Made by a program: the position numbers and the translations under genes. 64,000 bases of DNA from positions 1,736,001 to 1,800,000 of the forward strand of contig NZ_JARNTX010000001.1 in assembly GCF_029433095.1 (NCBI RefSeq), given 5' to 3'. Positions within the stretch are counted from its first letter, which is position 1. Each line of letters opens with the position of its first letter. Shown here one piece after another: positions 53,389-62,670 of the stretch. Under the pieces are notes generated by a model. That model saw only the letters and a program-made list of their open reading frames with translations, made no database searches and had not been told where the DNA came from. The stretch is from Hymenobacter sp. YC55. GTDB lineage: Bacteria; Bacteroidota; Bacteroidia; Cytophagales; Hymenobacteraceae.

Positions 53389-53958
53389 ATGCACGGGACA
53401 GTTTTTATTCTCCTCAAGAGATACGTCCAAACACAATACGATCATAGTACGTGGGTCCGCTTGGTGGAAGCTGCAGGCCTCACTTCTGGCCACTTCGACC
53501 ATAAGGAGGTGTATCCCGATGAGCATATGTATGCCTTGGTGGGGAAGGCCGCCGAAATGACTGGGATACCAGCCAATGAGCTTCACGAGAAATTTGGCGA
53601 GTATTTGGTGCCCGACCTCATGTACATGTACCAGAAGCTTATCCAGCCCAACTGGAAAACGTTGGATATGATAGAGCACACCGAAAACACTATGCACCGG
53701 CAAGTGCGGAGTGAGCACACCAAAAACGCGCCGCCCGTTCTGCATGTAGTGCGGCACTCACCCGATGAACTGGAAATCACCTATGTGTCGCAACGACGAA
53801 TGGGGGCATTGGCGGTCGGCATTGTGCGGGGCCTGGCTGCATATTTCGACGAGGCCGATCATATTGTAGTAGAGCCCGAAACCAGCGAAAATGGTGAGCA
53901 TGTGCTTATTCGGGTGAAGCGCCTGCCTGCTGCGCCCATATCAGCTAACCGTAACTAA
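53389..53958 (+). CDS. Stand-alone H-NOX (haem NO/O2-binding) protein
   Basis: A 189-residue single-domain H-NOX. It begins MHGTVFILLKRYVQTQYDHSTW, as in the family. The proximal haem ligand is His103 in NTMHRQVR, and the haem-propionate motif Y-x-S-x-R is intact as YVSQR (132-136), with Pro115/116 in NAPPVLHV. Such proteins bind NO (and in some anaerobes O2) and signal to a histidine kinase or diguanylate cyclase, usually encoded next door. None is adjacent: the next gene is an AhpD-like protein 77 bp downstream. Cytoplasmic sensor; partner unknown. Confidence 0.87.
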   Translation: MHGTVFILLKRYVQTQYDHSTWVRLVEAAGLTSGHFDHKEVYPDEHMYALVGKAAEMTGIPANELHEKFGEYLVPDLMYMYQKLIQPNWKTLDMIEHTENTMHRQVRSEHTKNAPPVLHVVRHSPDELEITYVSQRRMGALAVGIVRGLAAYFDEADHIVVEPETSENGEHVLIRVKRLPAAPISANRN

Positions 53959-54035
53959 AATCGACATTGAATGGTCTGGTTCAAGGCTATTCACCTAGCT
54001 ACTTCTTTTTACCAGCTCTTTTTTCTTTAAAACAC

Positions 54036-54374
54036 ATGGAAAAGTCAACGTACTACAACCCAGCTGACCTAGCCAAATTTGGTAACATCACGGAATGGCA
54101 AGCCGAAATGGGCAGCAAATTCTTCTCTTACTACGGGGAGGTATTCAAGGAGGGAGCCCTCTCGGAGCGCGAAAAAGCCCTAATTGCTTTGGCAGTGGCT
54201 CACGCCGTGCAGTGCCCGTACTGTATCGACGCCTACACTACCGACTCGCTGCAAAAAGGCGCCGACGAAGCCCAAATGATGGAGGCTGTACACGTAGCCG
54301 CAGCCATTAAAGGCGGGGCAGTGCTGGTGCATGGTGTGCAGATGATGAACAAAGCCAAGGAGTTGTCGATGTAA
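54036..54374 (+). CDS. Arsenosugar-associated AhpD-like protein
   Basis: A 112-residue carboxymuconolactone decarboxylase/AhpD-fold protein. It carries the redox motif CPYC in AHAVQCPYCIDAYTTDSLQKGADEAQ (read in two parts), followed by EAVHVAAAIKGGAVLVHGVQMM. This sequence type is the 'peroxidase-like' partner that is encoded next to ArsS in arsenosugar clusters. The start is MEKSTYYNP (54036); the frame opens at 53967 but the lead has no similarity. Immediately upstream of arsS, 149 bp apart. Confidence 0.85.
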   Translation: MEKSTYYNPADLAKFGNITEWQAEMGSKFFSYYGEVFKEGALSEREKALIALAVAHAVQCPYCIDAYTTDSLQKGADEAQMMEAVHVAAAIKGGAVLVHGVQMMNKAKELSM

Positions 54375-54523
54375 ATTGCTTGGCTTCTGCTGAAGAAAAA
54401 CCGCTTTTAGTTTGTTACGATGTTCGTGGTGGATACAGGCAAAGCGTTATGCTCTTCATTCACGATAGTTTCAATTGAAATAAAAGTGTTTTCGATGTCC
54501 GAAAGGGCATTCTATATCGCCGA

Positions 54524-55573
54524 ATGAAGTCATTACACGCTCAGCATCACCCGTTAGCTGATACCAGTTATCAGCTAATGGTTCTTTCGCAGGCCGACGC
54601 GGAGGGTGCGCACCTTGTACCCTTTGCCCGCAAGCTGAGCGAAACCGGACTCTTACCCTTGCGCCCAACTGGCATGACGGTGATGCAGATCAACGTGGGT
54701 AAGATGTGCAACCAAACCTGCCGCCACTGCCACGTCGATGCCGGCCCCGACCGCACCGAAATCATGACCCGCGAAACCATGCAGCTCTGCTTGGATGCGC
54801 TGGCCCAAACTGATATTCCGGTGGTAGATTTGACGGGTGGAGCCCCCGAAATGAATCCGAATTTTCGGTGGCTGGTTGAGCAGATTTCGGCACTTGGTCG
54901 GCAAATCATTGTGCGCTGCAACCTAACTATCATCGTAGCCAATCCTAAGTACCACGACCTGCCCGAGTTTTTTGCCCGGCATGGTGTGCGCGTGGTTTCT
55001 TCGCTGCCGCACTTCTCGGCCAGCCGTACCGACGCTCAGCGGGGTGATGGCGTGTTTGGGCGCTCCATCCGGGCCCTGCGGATGCTAAACGAAGTAGGCT
55101 ACGGTGTAGGGGGCTCAGGCTTATCACTCGACCTCGTGTATAATCCTTCAGGGGCATTCTTGCCGGGCAGCCAAGCCGGGTTGGAGCGCGACTTCAAGCA
55201 GCGGTTACTACGCGAGCATGGGGTGATATTCAACAACTTGCTTACCATTACCAACTTGCCGGTCAGCCGATTCCTAGAGTACTTGCTGGAAAGTGGCAAT
55301 TACTTGGGCTACATGGAGAAGCTGGTAACGGCTTACAACCCCGCCGCCGCCGAAAATGTGATGTGCCGCTCGACCCTAAGCATCGGCTGGGATGGCCAAC
55401 TCTACGACTGTGACTTCAACCAGATGCTGGAGCTACCCGTCGACGCCCACGCTCCCCAACACATCCGCGACTTCAACGAAGCTGCCCTCAACGGCCGCGC
55501 TGTTATTGTCAACCAACACTGCTATGGCTGCACCGCCGGGGCTGGCTCAAGTTGTGGGGGTGCTACTACCTAG
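54524..55573 (+). CDS. arsS: Arsenosugar biosynthesis radical SAM protein ArsS
   Basis: A 349-residue radical SAM enzyme that, in the characterised pathway, converts dimethylarsinoyl adenosine made with ArsM into an arsenosugar precursor. The iron-sulfur motif is Cys62-x3-Cys66-x2-Cys69 in GKMCNQTCRHCHVDAG, followed by DLTGGAPEMNP. The C-terminal extension (about 240-349) holds more Cys: VMCRSTLSIGWDGQLYDCDF and HCYGCTAGAGSSCGG, the family's Cys-rich domain. No arsM is in the window. The rest of the cluster lies downstream. Confidence 0.9.
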   Translation: MKSLHAQHHPLADTSYQLMVLSQADAEGAHLVPFARKLSETGLLPLRPTGMTVMQINVGKMCNQTCRHCHVDAGPDRTEIMTRETMQLCLDALAQTDIPVVDLTGGAPEMNPNFRWLVEQISALGRQIIVRCNLTIIVANPKYHDLPEFFARHGVRVVSSLPHFSASRTDAQRGDGVFGRSIRALRMLNEVGYGVGGSGLSLDLVYNPSGAFLPGSQAGLERDFKQRLLREHGVIFNNLLTITNLPVSRFLEYLLESGNYLGYMEKLVTAYNPAAAENVMCRSTLSIGWDGQLYDCDFNQMLELPVDAHAPQHIRDFNEAALNGRAVIVNQHCYGCTAGAGSSCGGATT

Positions 55574-55615
55574 ATTGTATTGGGCACCAAGCAATTCCGT
55601 CTTGCAGGCTTCTTC

Positions 55616-56170
55616 ATGAGAAAAGTGTCTCAACGATATCGAGTGGCTTTGCCACCTATTTGGCTTTTTGCACTACTGCTGACGCTGCTAATGTTTTCCG
55701 CCTGCCAACATACTGACAGTGATAACTCTACCACCTACGACCGACTGCTGCGGACGCTATACCGTAACACAGTACCCGTAGTCCGGCCCGCCCAACTGGC
55801 AACGATGCTGGCGGAAAAGCCCGAAGCCGTGCTACTCCTTGATACCCGTACGCCTGCGGAGTATCAAGTGAGCCATTTGCGCAACGCCCATTTTGTAGAT
55901 TTCACTTCTTTCGAGAAAAACACTTTCCCTGACCTGCCTCGCAATCAGACGGTGGTTGTGTACTGTTCGGTGGGGTATCGTAGTGAGCGGGTGGGGGAGC
56001 GGCTGAAAGCGCTAGGTTTTCAGGATGTGCGCAACTTGTACGGAGGGCTTTTCCAATGGGTGAATGAGGGCCACTCGGTGTACAATCAACAAGGCGTTAC
56101 CCAAAACATACATCCTTATTCGCCTTTGTGGAGCCCTTGGCTGAAAAGCGGCCGGCAAGTATATAAGTAG
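55616..56170 (+). CDS. Rhodanese-domain lipoprotein
   Basis: A 184-residue protein with a long hydrophobic signal ending in the lipobox FSAC. A single rhodanese domain follows: LLLDTRTPAEYQVSHLRNAHFVDF, then the active-site Cys in VVYCSVGYRSERVGERLKALGF and NLYGGLFQWVNEG. The CSVGYRS loop suits a sulfur or thiol transfer role. It is anchored on the outer side of the inner membrane. 42 bp after arsS and probably in the same operon; rhodaneses commonly accompany ArsS clusters. An ATG 12 codons upstream would spoil the signal peptide. Confidence 0.86.
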   Translation: MRKVSQRYRVALPPIWLFALLLTLLMFSACQHTDSDNSTTYDRLLRTLYRNTVPVVRPAQLATMLAEKPEAVLLLDTRTPAEYQVSHLRNAHFVDFTSFEKNTFPDLPRNQTVVVYCSVGYRSERVGERLKALGFQDVRNLYGGLFQWVNEGHSVYNQQGVTQNIHPYSPLWSPWLKSGRQVYK

Positions 56171-56270
56171 CAATAGACTACTTTCAGATATAGTGCTCTT
56201 GCCAAGCAGGTAAAAGACTAGGTGCAGCTACGTCCTTATGGGGCAAGCACCAGGACGTTCTTTTTCTTAT

Positions 56271-57894
56271 ATGAAGAAAGTATATGTTACCAAGTTGCTG
56301 CTAGTTTGGGTTCTACCTATCCTGTTACTGCTGTTTACTTGGATACTATTCGGGTGCTATTACGAATCAAATGATGATGTTGCTATAAGCCAGGTGATAC
56401 GTGGCGAAACGGCTTTAGCTCCTGTAGCCGATTTGCATCTGTATTTTCATGGATTAGCTTCCGTACTAGCCACTTTATATCGAATCTGGCCGGCTATTCC
56501 TTGGTATGGCCTATTGCTTTACCTGCTACTATATGTCAGTCTGGTGCTGGTTTATCAGGTTCTATATGATGTATTGGCAGGTAAGGTTTCCGTGCTAAGT
56601 CTTGCTTGCTGCTTGATTCTAATCTACTGGTTTGCGTGGCAGCAAACGGCCTTGCTTATCAACTTCACACGGCTCCCTATTCTGCTAGCTGGCACGGGAA
56701 TACTGTATGCAACAAGCCAGCGAAAACACTTTTTTTCGTTGGCTGTAGGATTAGCTGTGGTCATGCTAGGATGGTGCATCCGACCGAGTGCCGCCATACT
56801 GGGGTTGCTGGTTGCCATACCTGGGGCTTGGTGGTTAGCGGGTTATCGGGCATTCTTGCCCGTGATAAGCGCGGGCGCTATTATGGCCGTTGCAGCTGGT
56901 GTTCTCGCTCTTACTTATTCGCGTAGTGAGAATACACGCCAAAGGATTGATGTAGGCAATGCCTACTATTTAGATTATGCCCTATACCAGCCTCAACCAG
57001 TTACTGCCGCTGACAGTTTGGGTGTGTTGTCCGTAGCCAACTGGGCGTTTGGAGATTCTACTGTAGTCAATGAGCAGCTGTACGAGCAAAGCTTCCGCTT
57101 CGACAAGGATCTATTTCCGAAGCAAAGGCTTCCTCGCAAAGCAATGTCGACCTATTACATGGTACGTGAGCATTGCGTATGGTTTGTTTTTTGTCTTTAG
57201 CAGTATATGGGTGTTTCTAGGTGCCACTGAGCAAGCAAAAGAATACTGGCTCGCTCAGCTAGCTTTTTTCATCATGTTGACATTCATTGCCTTGTGGATG
57301 AAATTGCCGTTGCGGCTAGCTGTACCGCTATTTAGCATATGGGCTGTCGGTATTCTAATTTACCTAGTTAGATGTAATCCGAGCATACCAAGTTTGACGT
57401 TGAGCTGGCAATGGGCACTTTGCATTATAGTGGTGGTATACACCACCAAGTTGTGGCGTCAAGGCAGAGCATATCATCATCATCAAGTAGAAAATGAGGC
57501 CTATATTAGTCAAGTATATGCGGTGGCCAAACACCGTACGCTGGTTGTGGGCGGGGTAGAACAGGCTTATCAATATTTATCACCCTTCGCCACTTATGAG
57601 TTGTCGGACTCACCAGTGCTAACCCTAATGGGGTGGTTGACGCTAGAACCTTCTTTAGCCAGTTTGCGCCAACATATGACTGGTACTCGCGACTTTGAGG
57701 ATAGCCTTCTGCGGTTGGCAGCCAAGCCGAATACCCTCTGGATTATGCACGAATCATTTGCCTCGTATTTGCAACTCTACACGAAACGGCACCGGCCTGC
57801 ATCAACCGCTGCACTGTCTCTAGTAGAGAAACAACGCTTGTCGAGTAACCCTAAATTTGCAAAGGTTTATCAAGGCAACGTAACCAACCAATAA
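56271..57894 (+). pseudogene. Multi-pass membrane protein split by a frameshift
   Basis: Two overlapping frames encode what looks like one protein of about 540 residues. The first (from ATG 56271 to a stop at 57198-57200) has a Lys-rich start, many membrane helices and the loop ESNDDVAISQVIRGETAL after helix one, typical of GT-C glycosyltransferase-like proteins. The second continues in the +1 frame after about 57140 with SIAYGLFFVFSSIWVFLG, further helices and a soluble C-terminal domain of about 140 residues that ends at 57894. The shift falls between 57140 and 57185, near a T-rich run. AT-richer than its neighbours. Real mutation or sequencing error; a programmed shift is unlikely. Confidence 0.7.
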
Positions 57895-57914
57895 CATTCC
57901 AAAGCAGCAGGATA

Positions 57915-58559
57915 ATGGCACCCGATAACAATACGGCTAACTCACACCTACTCGTATTTGCTCGGTACCCCGAGCTAGGAAAGGTAAAAACTCGGCTGGC
58001 AGCAGGCATCGGCGCCGAAGCCGCGCTAGCTGTGTACCAGGAGTTGCTGCACCACACTTTTACGGTTATTGCCGATGTGCCTGCGCACAAAACGCTCTGG
58101 CTAGCGGCACCTTCTACAGCACCCGCTGCCTTGCCTGAAGGGTGGGATAAGTACGAGCAAGTGTATCAGTATCCTGGTGACCTGGGTCAGAAAATGCAGG
58201 CGGCTTTCTCACATGCTTTTGCAGCTGGGGCCACGGCTGCCCTTATCATCGGAACTGATTGCCCCGGTATAACACCTCAGTTGCTGACGGAAGCCTATGC
58301 CTTATTGGCAACGCATGATGTAGTTATAGGACCGGCCGAAGATGGTGGCTACTACTTGTTAGGAATGAAGGAGTTATACACTGATTTGTTTGTTAATAAA
58401 AGTTGGAGTACCGACGCAGTTTTACCGCATACACTTGCCGATGCCGACCGGCTTGGCCTGCAAGTGGCGCAGTTGCCTGTCCTGCGCGATGTGGACGATG
58501 CCGACGACCTGAGAGCATGGCGCACTAGTACTGGGGCGGGTAATGCAGAGGATAAGTAA
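57915..58559 (+). CDS. TIGR04282-type arsenosugar-associated glycosyltransferase
   Basis: A 214-residue cytoplasmic transferase of the CofC/MobA-like fold. NSHLLVFARYPELGKVKTRLAAGIGAEAALAVYQ (in two parts) is the nucleotide-binding start with Lys-Thr-Arg. ALIIGTDCPGITPQLL has the Asp-Cys-Pro metal-binding turn, and VVIGPAEDGGYYLLGM is the third signature. These are the marks of the TIGR04282 transferase that accompanies radical SAM ArsS. 20 bp after the broken membrane gene, so in the same transcript. Its donor and acceptor are unproven. Confidence 0.85.
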   Translation: MAPDNNTANSHLLVFARYPELGKVKTRLAAGIGAEAALAVYQELLHHTFTVIADVPAHKTLWLAAPSTAPAALPEGWDKYEQVYQYPGDLGQKMQAAFSHAFAAGATAALIIGTDCPGITPQLLTEAYALLATHDVVIGPAEDGGYYLLGMKELYTDLFVNKSWSTDAVLPHTLADADRLGLQVAQLPVLRDVDDADDLRAWRTSTGAGNAEDK

Positions 58560-58613
58560 TAAGGGCTTTACTTACTTTCCGCTTACTTAGGCGTCACATT
58601 CCAACTCCCCGTT

Positions 58614-59558
58614 ATGCGTCTTCCAATTGAGCCTTGGCTGCTGGGCGTGAGTTTACTACTGGGTGTCGGTGCGGTAAGTTGCTCGTCGCCGGACACGGCT
58701 GGCAAGTCAGGAGCGCCGCCCACCGGCAAGCCGCAACCCGAGGTGTTGCCTAACGCACTAAGGCGCCTAGATCCTCATTTTGAACATCTGTGGGCCATGA
58801 ACAAGCTATGGGAAGACGGGCTTGCCGAAGTGGCACTATACGACGCCGAGCGAGTCGTGTACAACAAAGTGCGGCGTTTCGAGTACGCCCAGCTCACGGT
58901 AAAAGAGGAATTCAACGACCAATACAAAGTCAAGACCGACGACTACGAGCGTTTCGACTTGTTTCCGGTGATGAAGGTGAACCAGTTTTGCCGGATTCCT
59001 ACCGACCAGTATCCGTATCATTTCCTGACTTCTCTGTTCTTTCGCCGCGAAAACCCGGTGGGGCTCTACAAGCTCACCAGTTCGTCGCAGGAATGGTGTG
59101 GCAACACGTTCAAAGCCTTTCAGGACGACGGCTTGCAGTACATACAAACCTACAACTCCTATTGGGACACGCAGGGAGCCGGGCAGCGTAACCTGCGCCG
59201 CGACCTGCTCTTTGAGGATGCATTGCCTTACACATTGCGCAGCTTGCGCTTTGCCGCCTTACCTACCTTTCAGGCCACCATTTGCGAATTGCAGCAAACC
59301 AGCAAGGCGGCGCCACCCGTGTATTATAATGCGGAAATTAAAGTACAGGAGGCTCCCGCTGCCGATGCGCCAGAGCCTGCGTGGTTGGTGCAAGTACAGC
59401 TGTCGCAAAAAAAGACCAGCAAGTACTGGTTTGCGAAGAAATACCCTAACCTGCTGTTGCGCCAAACAGCCTGGGACGGCCGTAAGCTGACGCTCAAAAA
59501 AGTTAGCCGCTACGCCTACTGGAATCATCCCGCTGCCGATTCAAGTCAAGTTAAGTAG
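58614..59558 (+). CDS. Unassigned Cytophagales lipoprotein
   Basis: A 314-residue lipoprotein (lipobox VSC near residue 23, after VGAVSC). The mature part is soluble, rich in aromatic residues and strands: LWEDGLAEVALYDAERVVYNKVRRFEYAQLTVKEEF, DLFPVMKVNQFCRIPTDQYPYHFLTSLFFRRENP and SSSQEWCGNTFKAF, in stretches. Homologues in related genomes are sometimes named 'septum formation inhibitor Maf', but none of the Maf nucleotide pyrophosphatase motifs occur here, so I leave the function open. It is 54 bp after the transferase gene and on the same strand. Confidence 0.75.
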   Translation: MRLPIEPWLLGVSLLLGVGAVSCSSPDTAGKSGAPPTGKPQPEVLPNALRRLDPHFEHLWAMNKLWEDGLAEVALYDAERVVYNKVRRFEYAQLTVKEEFNDQYKVKTDDYERFDLFPVMKVNQFCRIPTDQYPYHFLTSLFFRRENPVGLYKLTSSSQEWCGNTFKAFQDDGLQYIQTYNSYWDTQGAGQRNLRRDLLFEDALPYTLRSLRFAALPTFQATICELQQTSKAAPPVYYNAEIKVQEAPAADAPEPAWLVQVQLSQKKTSKYWFAKKYPNLLLRQTAWDGRKLTLKKVSRYAYWNHPAADSSQVK

Positions 59559-59603
59559 AGCTAGTGACGGCCGCTTAGTGTAGCAACTAATAGGCTTTCG
59601 GTA

Positions 59604-61028
59604 TCAGGCATTAACAGCGTTTCGGCGTAGCTCCCATATCAATACCGTTAGTACTGTGAGATATTCCAAGGCCAGCAGCCACGGGTTTTCGAGGTAGGCA
59701 TTGGTTTGATACGCTGCATAAGACAAAACCACCATGCCCGACCAAACCAGCGCGAAACGGTAGGCGGTGAATACGCTTAGGGCTACCAGCGGGGCCAGAT
59801 ACCAAGGGTGTACCACGATGGCGAATAGGTAGTAAATAGTAAGCGTGAAAAGCAAAGTGCGTGGCAACGTAGCCCAGACGGCCGGTTTTTCCCGCCACGC
59901 CAACAACAAAGCTAGCACCGCGGTAGCCCGTGCTAAACCCGGCCCGATGATGGCAATTTCGTTGTAGCCCGTAAGGCGGTAGCCGATAAATCGAAGCACA
60001 TAATATACGCTGGCATTGAACTCAAACTTGCTGAAGTAAAGCGTGAGGCTACGGTTGATATTGTGCAGTAAATCAAGGGATATAAATGGCAGGAAAAGCG
60101 CTGATACCATAAAGCCAACTAATACTGAATAGCGCACAAACTTCCACCAGCCAAGTCTTTTCAATAGCAAGGGTAGCATAAGCACGGGTAGCAATTTGGT
60201 GCCTACCGCGAGTCCCAAAGCTGCCGCCGACCAGTGCTGTTTGCCTCGCACCAACAGCCACAAAGCCAGCAGCCCAAAACAAATCATGAGGGCTTCGAAA
60301 TGCAGATTGCCGGTCAGTTCGGCTACCACTAGCGGATTAAGTAGGTACCAAAGAGCCCGCTGCGCAGCCTGCCCAAAGGCCCTCAGCAATGCTAGCAGCA
60401 GCGCCGCAGTGCTCGCTTCGGCTAGCAATACTACCAGCCGTAACATCACCACTGCCCCTCGCTCGTTGGTTGGGAAAAGGCCCGAAGCAAGTCCAAACGC
60501 CGCCTGGCACACTGGTGGATACACCGAGTAGTAGTGCGGTGAGTTCAGCTTGGGGTACAGAATGGCCAGCTGCTGATTTACTGTTGCCGGAAGTGTGCGG
60601 CGGAACGAGGATTGTTGGGTGATAGTAGAGTCTGAGGGATTGGCCTCGGCTTTAACTGCACTGGAAACCAACTCGTCGGGGCGGTATTGGAAGGGGTTAA
60701 CGCCTTGGGCAACCAGCAACCCGTCCCAGCGAAAACGATGGTAGTCGTCGGAGAGGTTGGGGAGGACGGGCAGCCACAGCAGGCGCAAAAGCAGCGCCGC
60801 CACTAGGCCGACCCGCAACGGAAGGCGCGTCTGCAGTAAGTAGACGTACAAGCCAAACGCAACAGCCAGCAAGGTCAGCAATTGCCAGAATTGCGTTCTG
60901 GGGGTGGCGTAGGCCAGCACCCCGTACACCATCCCCGAAAGGAGCAGGGCCAGTAGCTGAAGGGGGCGCGTGGTAGACCGAGCAGTCAAGAGTAGAAAGA
61001 AGCTTAAATAAACCGACTGGCAATGCAC
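59604..61028 (-). CDS. GT-C mannosyltransferase-like membrane protein
   Basis: A 474-residue inner-membrane protein with about eleven helices. The first extracytoplasmic loop reads LSDDYHRFRWDGLLVAQGVNPFQYRP, the Asp-Asp pair of GT-C enzymes that use polyprenyl-phosphate sugars, then NSPHYYSVYPPVCQAAF. LVGTKLLPVLMLPLLLKRL-like and FTIYYLFAIVVHPWYLAPLVAL helices follow. The closest groups are the GT87/MptB-type alpha-mannosyltransferases. The two minus-strand GT2 genes upstream would provide the lipid-linked donor and glycan. Start Met is uncertain among several at 61028-60930. Confidence 0.8.
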   Translation of the reverse strand: MHCQSVYLSFFLLLTARSTTRPLQLLALLLSGMVYGVLAYATPRTQFWQLLTLLAVAFGLYVYLLQTRLPLRVGLVAALLLRLLWLPVLPNLSDDYHRFRWDGLLVAQGVNPFQYRPDELVSSAVKAEANPSDSTITQQSSFRRTLPATVNQQLAILYPKLNSPHYYSVYPPVCQAAFGLASGLFPTNERGAVVMLRLVVLLAEASTAALLLALLRAFGQAAQRALWYLLNPLVVAELTGNLHFEALMICFGLLALWLLVRGKQHWSAAALGLAVGTKLLPVLMLPLLLKRLGWWKFVRYSVLVGFMVSALFLPFISLDLLHNINRSLTLYFSKFEFNASVYYVLRFIGYRLTGYNEIAIIGPGLARATAVLALLLAWREKPAVWATLPRTLLFTLTIYYLFAIVVHPWYLAPLVALSVFTAYRFALVWSGMVVLSYAAYQTNAYLENPWLLALEYLTVLTVLIWELRRNAVNA

Positions 61029-61097
61029 AAAGAGCTGTCGGGCCTAATAGACAGCCCTGCAGACCAATTCTGCCGTGCAACTCTCCCGTATGATGGG

Positions 61098-62585
61098 CTA
61101 CTTACGGTGCCGCATGGAGTAGTAGAAAGTTAAGCCATAGCCAATGGTGAGCATCAAGTGAAAGGGAATCAGGCCCCAATCTTTTAAGTAGAGCCCCGCC
61201 CCGATACCGAAAGCAAAGTACAGCGTAAGCAGCCCTTCCGACAAGGTAAGACCGTCGAGCAAAGAGCCAGTGCGGTAGCGTCGGCCCCGCCAGGTGCCCT
61301 GCTGATTTATCAGCCCGAGCTTGGGCGTCCGGATAAAGGCTGACTGCTTGCCGAGCCAGCCTAACAGCACGGCCCGCGCATTGTGCAGCGTCAGCCCCAT
61401 CGACATCGACATAAACAGCAGAAACTTAGGGGCAAACCGCCACCCGGAGGCCCGCGGCTGGTCGAGGCGCCAACTGGTATAGTAGTAGTGAATAAGGGGA
61501 ACAAAAGCCAGCAAAAACACCGACGACAATTGCAGCAGGGGCTTGAGTTGTGGCAAATCGACGCGCACGTAAACCAGCGGCACGCTTACTAGTGCCATAA
61601 GTAGTATAGCCACAAACACCGTACTGTTCAGCAAATGAAATGCGGCGTGCAGCTTGGTGGCGTTGGTTTGGTTGGAGCGCAACACTGTCAGCAAGTGCTT
61701 ACGAGCTGTTTCGGCGGCGCCTTTGGTCCAGCGGAACTGCTGCGACTTAAGGGCGTCCATGGCGGCAGGCAACTCGGCTGGGGCCACCACCTGCGGCAGG
61801 TAGCGGAAACGCCAGCCGCGAAGCTGGGCACGGTAGCTTAAGTCCAGGTCTTCGGTGAGGGTGTCGGTGTGCCAGCCGCCGGCGTCTTTAATGCAGGAAC
61901 GCCGCCAAACCCCGCCGGTGCCGTTGAAGTTGATGAAGTGCCCGCCACTGGTGCGGCCCACTTGCTCGAGGTAGAAGTGGGCATTCAAGCCAAAGGCTTG
62001 GAGCTGCGTCAGGAGGGAATATGTTTCGTTGAGGTGGCCCCAGCGGGTTTGCACCACGCCCACGTCGGGGGCGTCGAAGTAGGGTAGGGTTCGGCGTAAA
62101 AAGTCGGGCTTGGGTACGAAATCAGCATCGAAAATGGCAATGAACTCGCCGTTGGTAAGCTCCAAGCCATGGCGCAAGGCACCCGCTTTGAAGCCCTGCC
62201 GGTCGGGACGGCGCACTTGGTCGATGCGTAGTCCGCGGGCCCGATAATGCGCCACTCGGGCCGCTACTAGTCCCACCGTTTCGTCGGTCGAATCGTCGAG
62301 GACTTGCAGGTGGAGCTTATCGATGGGGTAGTCGAGGGCGGCGCAGGCGTCGAGCAACCGCTCCACCACAAATACTTCGTTGTAGATAGGAAGCTGCACG
62401 GTCACGCGGGGCCATGTGGCAGGAGCCGCCGGCTCGGCTGCCAGCCCGCGTGCGTAGGCCCGGCGGGCTAGTTGAGTCAGCTGAAACTGCGTAACGCTGA
62501 AGCCTAGGATGAAAGCCAGGCACAGCCCATACAGCACTAGCAGCGTGACTTCAAGAAAGAGCATGCAGGAAATAAAAGGGCACAA
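61098..62585 (-). CDS. Processive GT2 (cellulose-synthase-like)
   Basis: A 495-residue membrane glycosyltransferase. One N-terminal helix leads into the GT2 catalytic domain: VTVQLPIYNEVFVVERLL, VLDDSTDET, IFDADFVPKP (metal-binding DxD), TLTEDLDLSYRAQLRGWR (catalytic Asp) and QQFRWTKGAAET (Q-x-x-R-W). At least four C-terminal helices follow, as in CelA/BcsA and CsbB-like synthases. It should elongate a glycan or transfer a sugar to a lipid at the inner membrane. Second gene of the minus-strand trio, 71 bp from its neighbour downstream. Confidence 0.88.
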   Translation of the reverse strand: MCPFISCMLFLEVTLLVLYGLCLAFILGFSVTQFQLTQLARRAYARGLAAEPAAPATWPRVTVQLPIYNEVFVVERLLDACAALDYPIDKLHLQVLDDSTDETVGLVAARVAHYRARGLRIDQVRRPDRQGFKAGALRHGLELTNGEFIAIFDADFVPKPDFLRRTLPYFDAPDVGVVQTRWGHLNETYSLLTQLQAFGLNAHFYLEQVGRTSGGHFINFNGTGGVWRRSCIKDAGGWHTDTLTEDLDLSYRAQLRGWRFRYLPQVVAPAELPAAMDALKSQQFRWTKGAAETARKHLLTVLRSNQTNATKLHAAFHLLNSTVFVAILLMALVSVPLVYVRVDLPQLKPLLQLSSVFLLAFVPLIHYYYTSWRLDQPRASGWRFAPKFLLFMSMSMGLTLHNARAVLLGWLGKQSAFIRTPKLGLINQQGTWRGRRYRTGSLLDGLTLSEGLLTLYFAFGIGAGLYLKDWGLIPFHLMLTIGYGLTFYYSMRHRK

Positions 62586-62670
62586 AGTACGGCATGCCAG
62601 GGTTATAAATCATTACCCTGACGCAATGGGTATGATCAGTGCACCGCGCAGTACTGATGCTAAGAATAGA

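Noticed and set aside
53389..58559. H-NOX as the first gene of the arsenosugar operon
   Set aside because: Same strand and only 77 bp apart, but the families do not usually go together and the gap can hold a promoter; kept as separate units.
58614..59558. Septum formation inhibitor Maf
   Set aside because: The protein is a lipoprotein with none of the Maf motifs; the name seems to be a carried-over misannotation.
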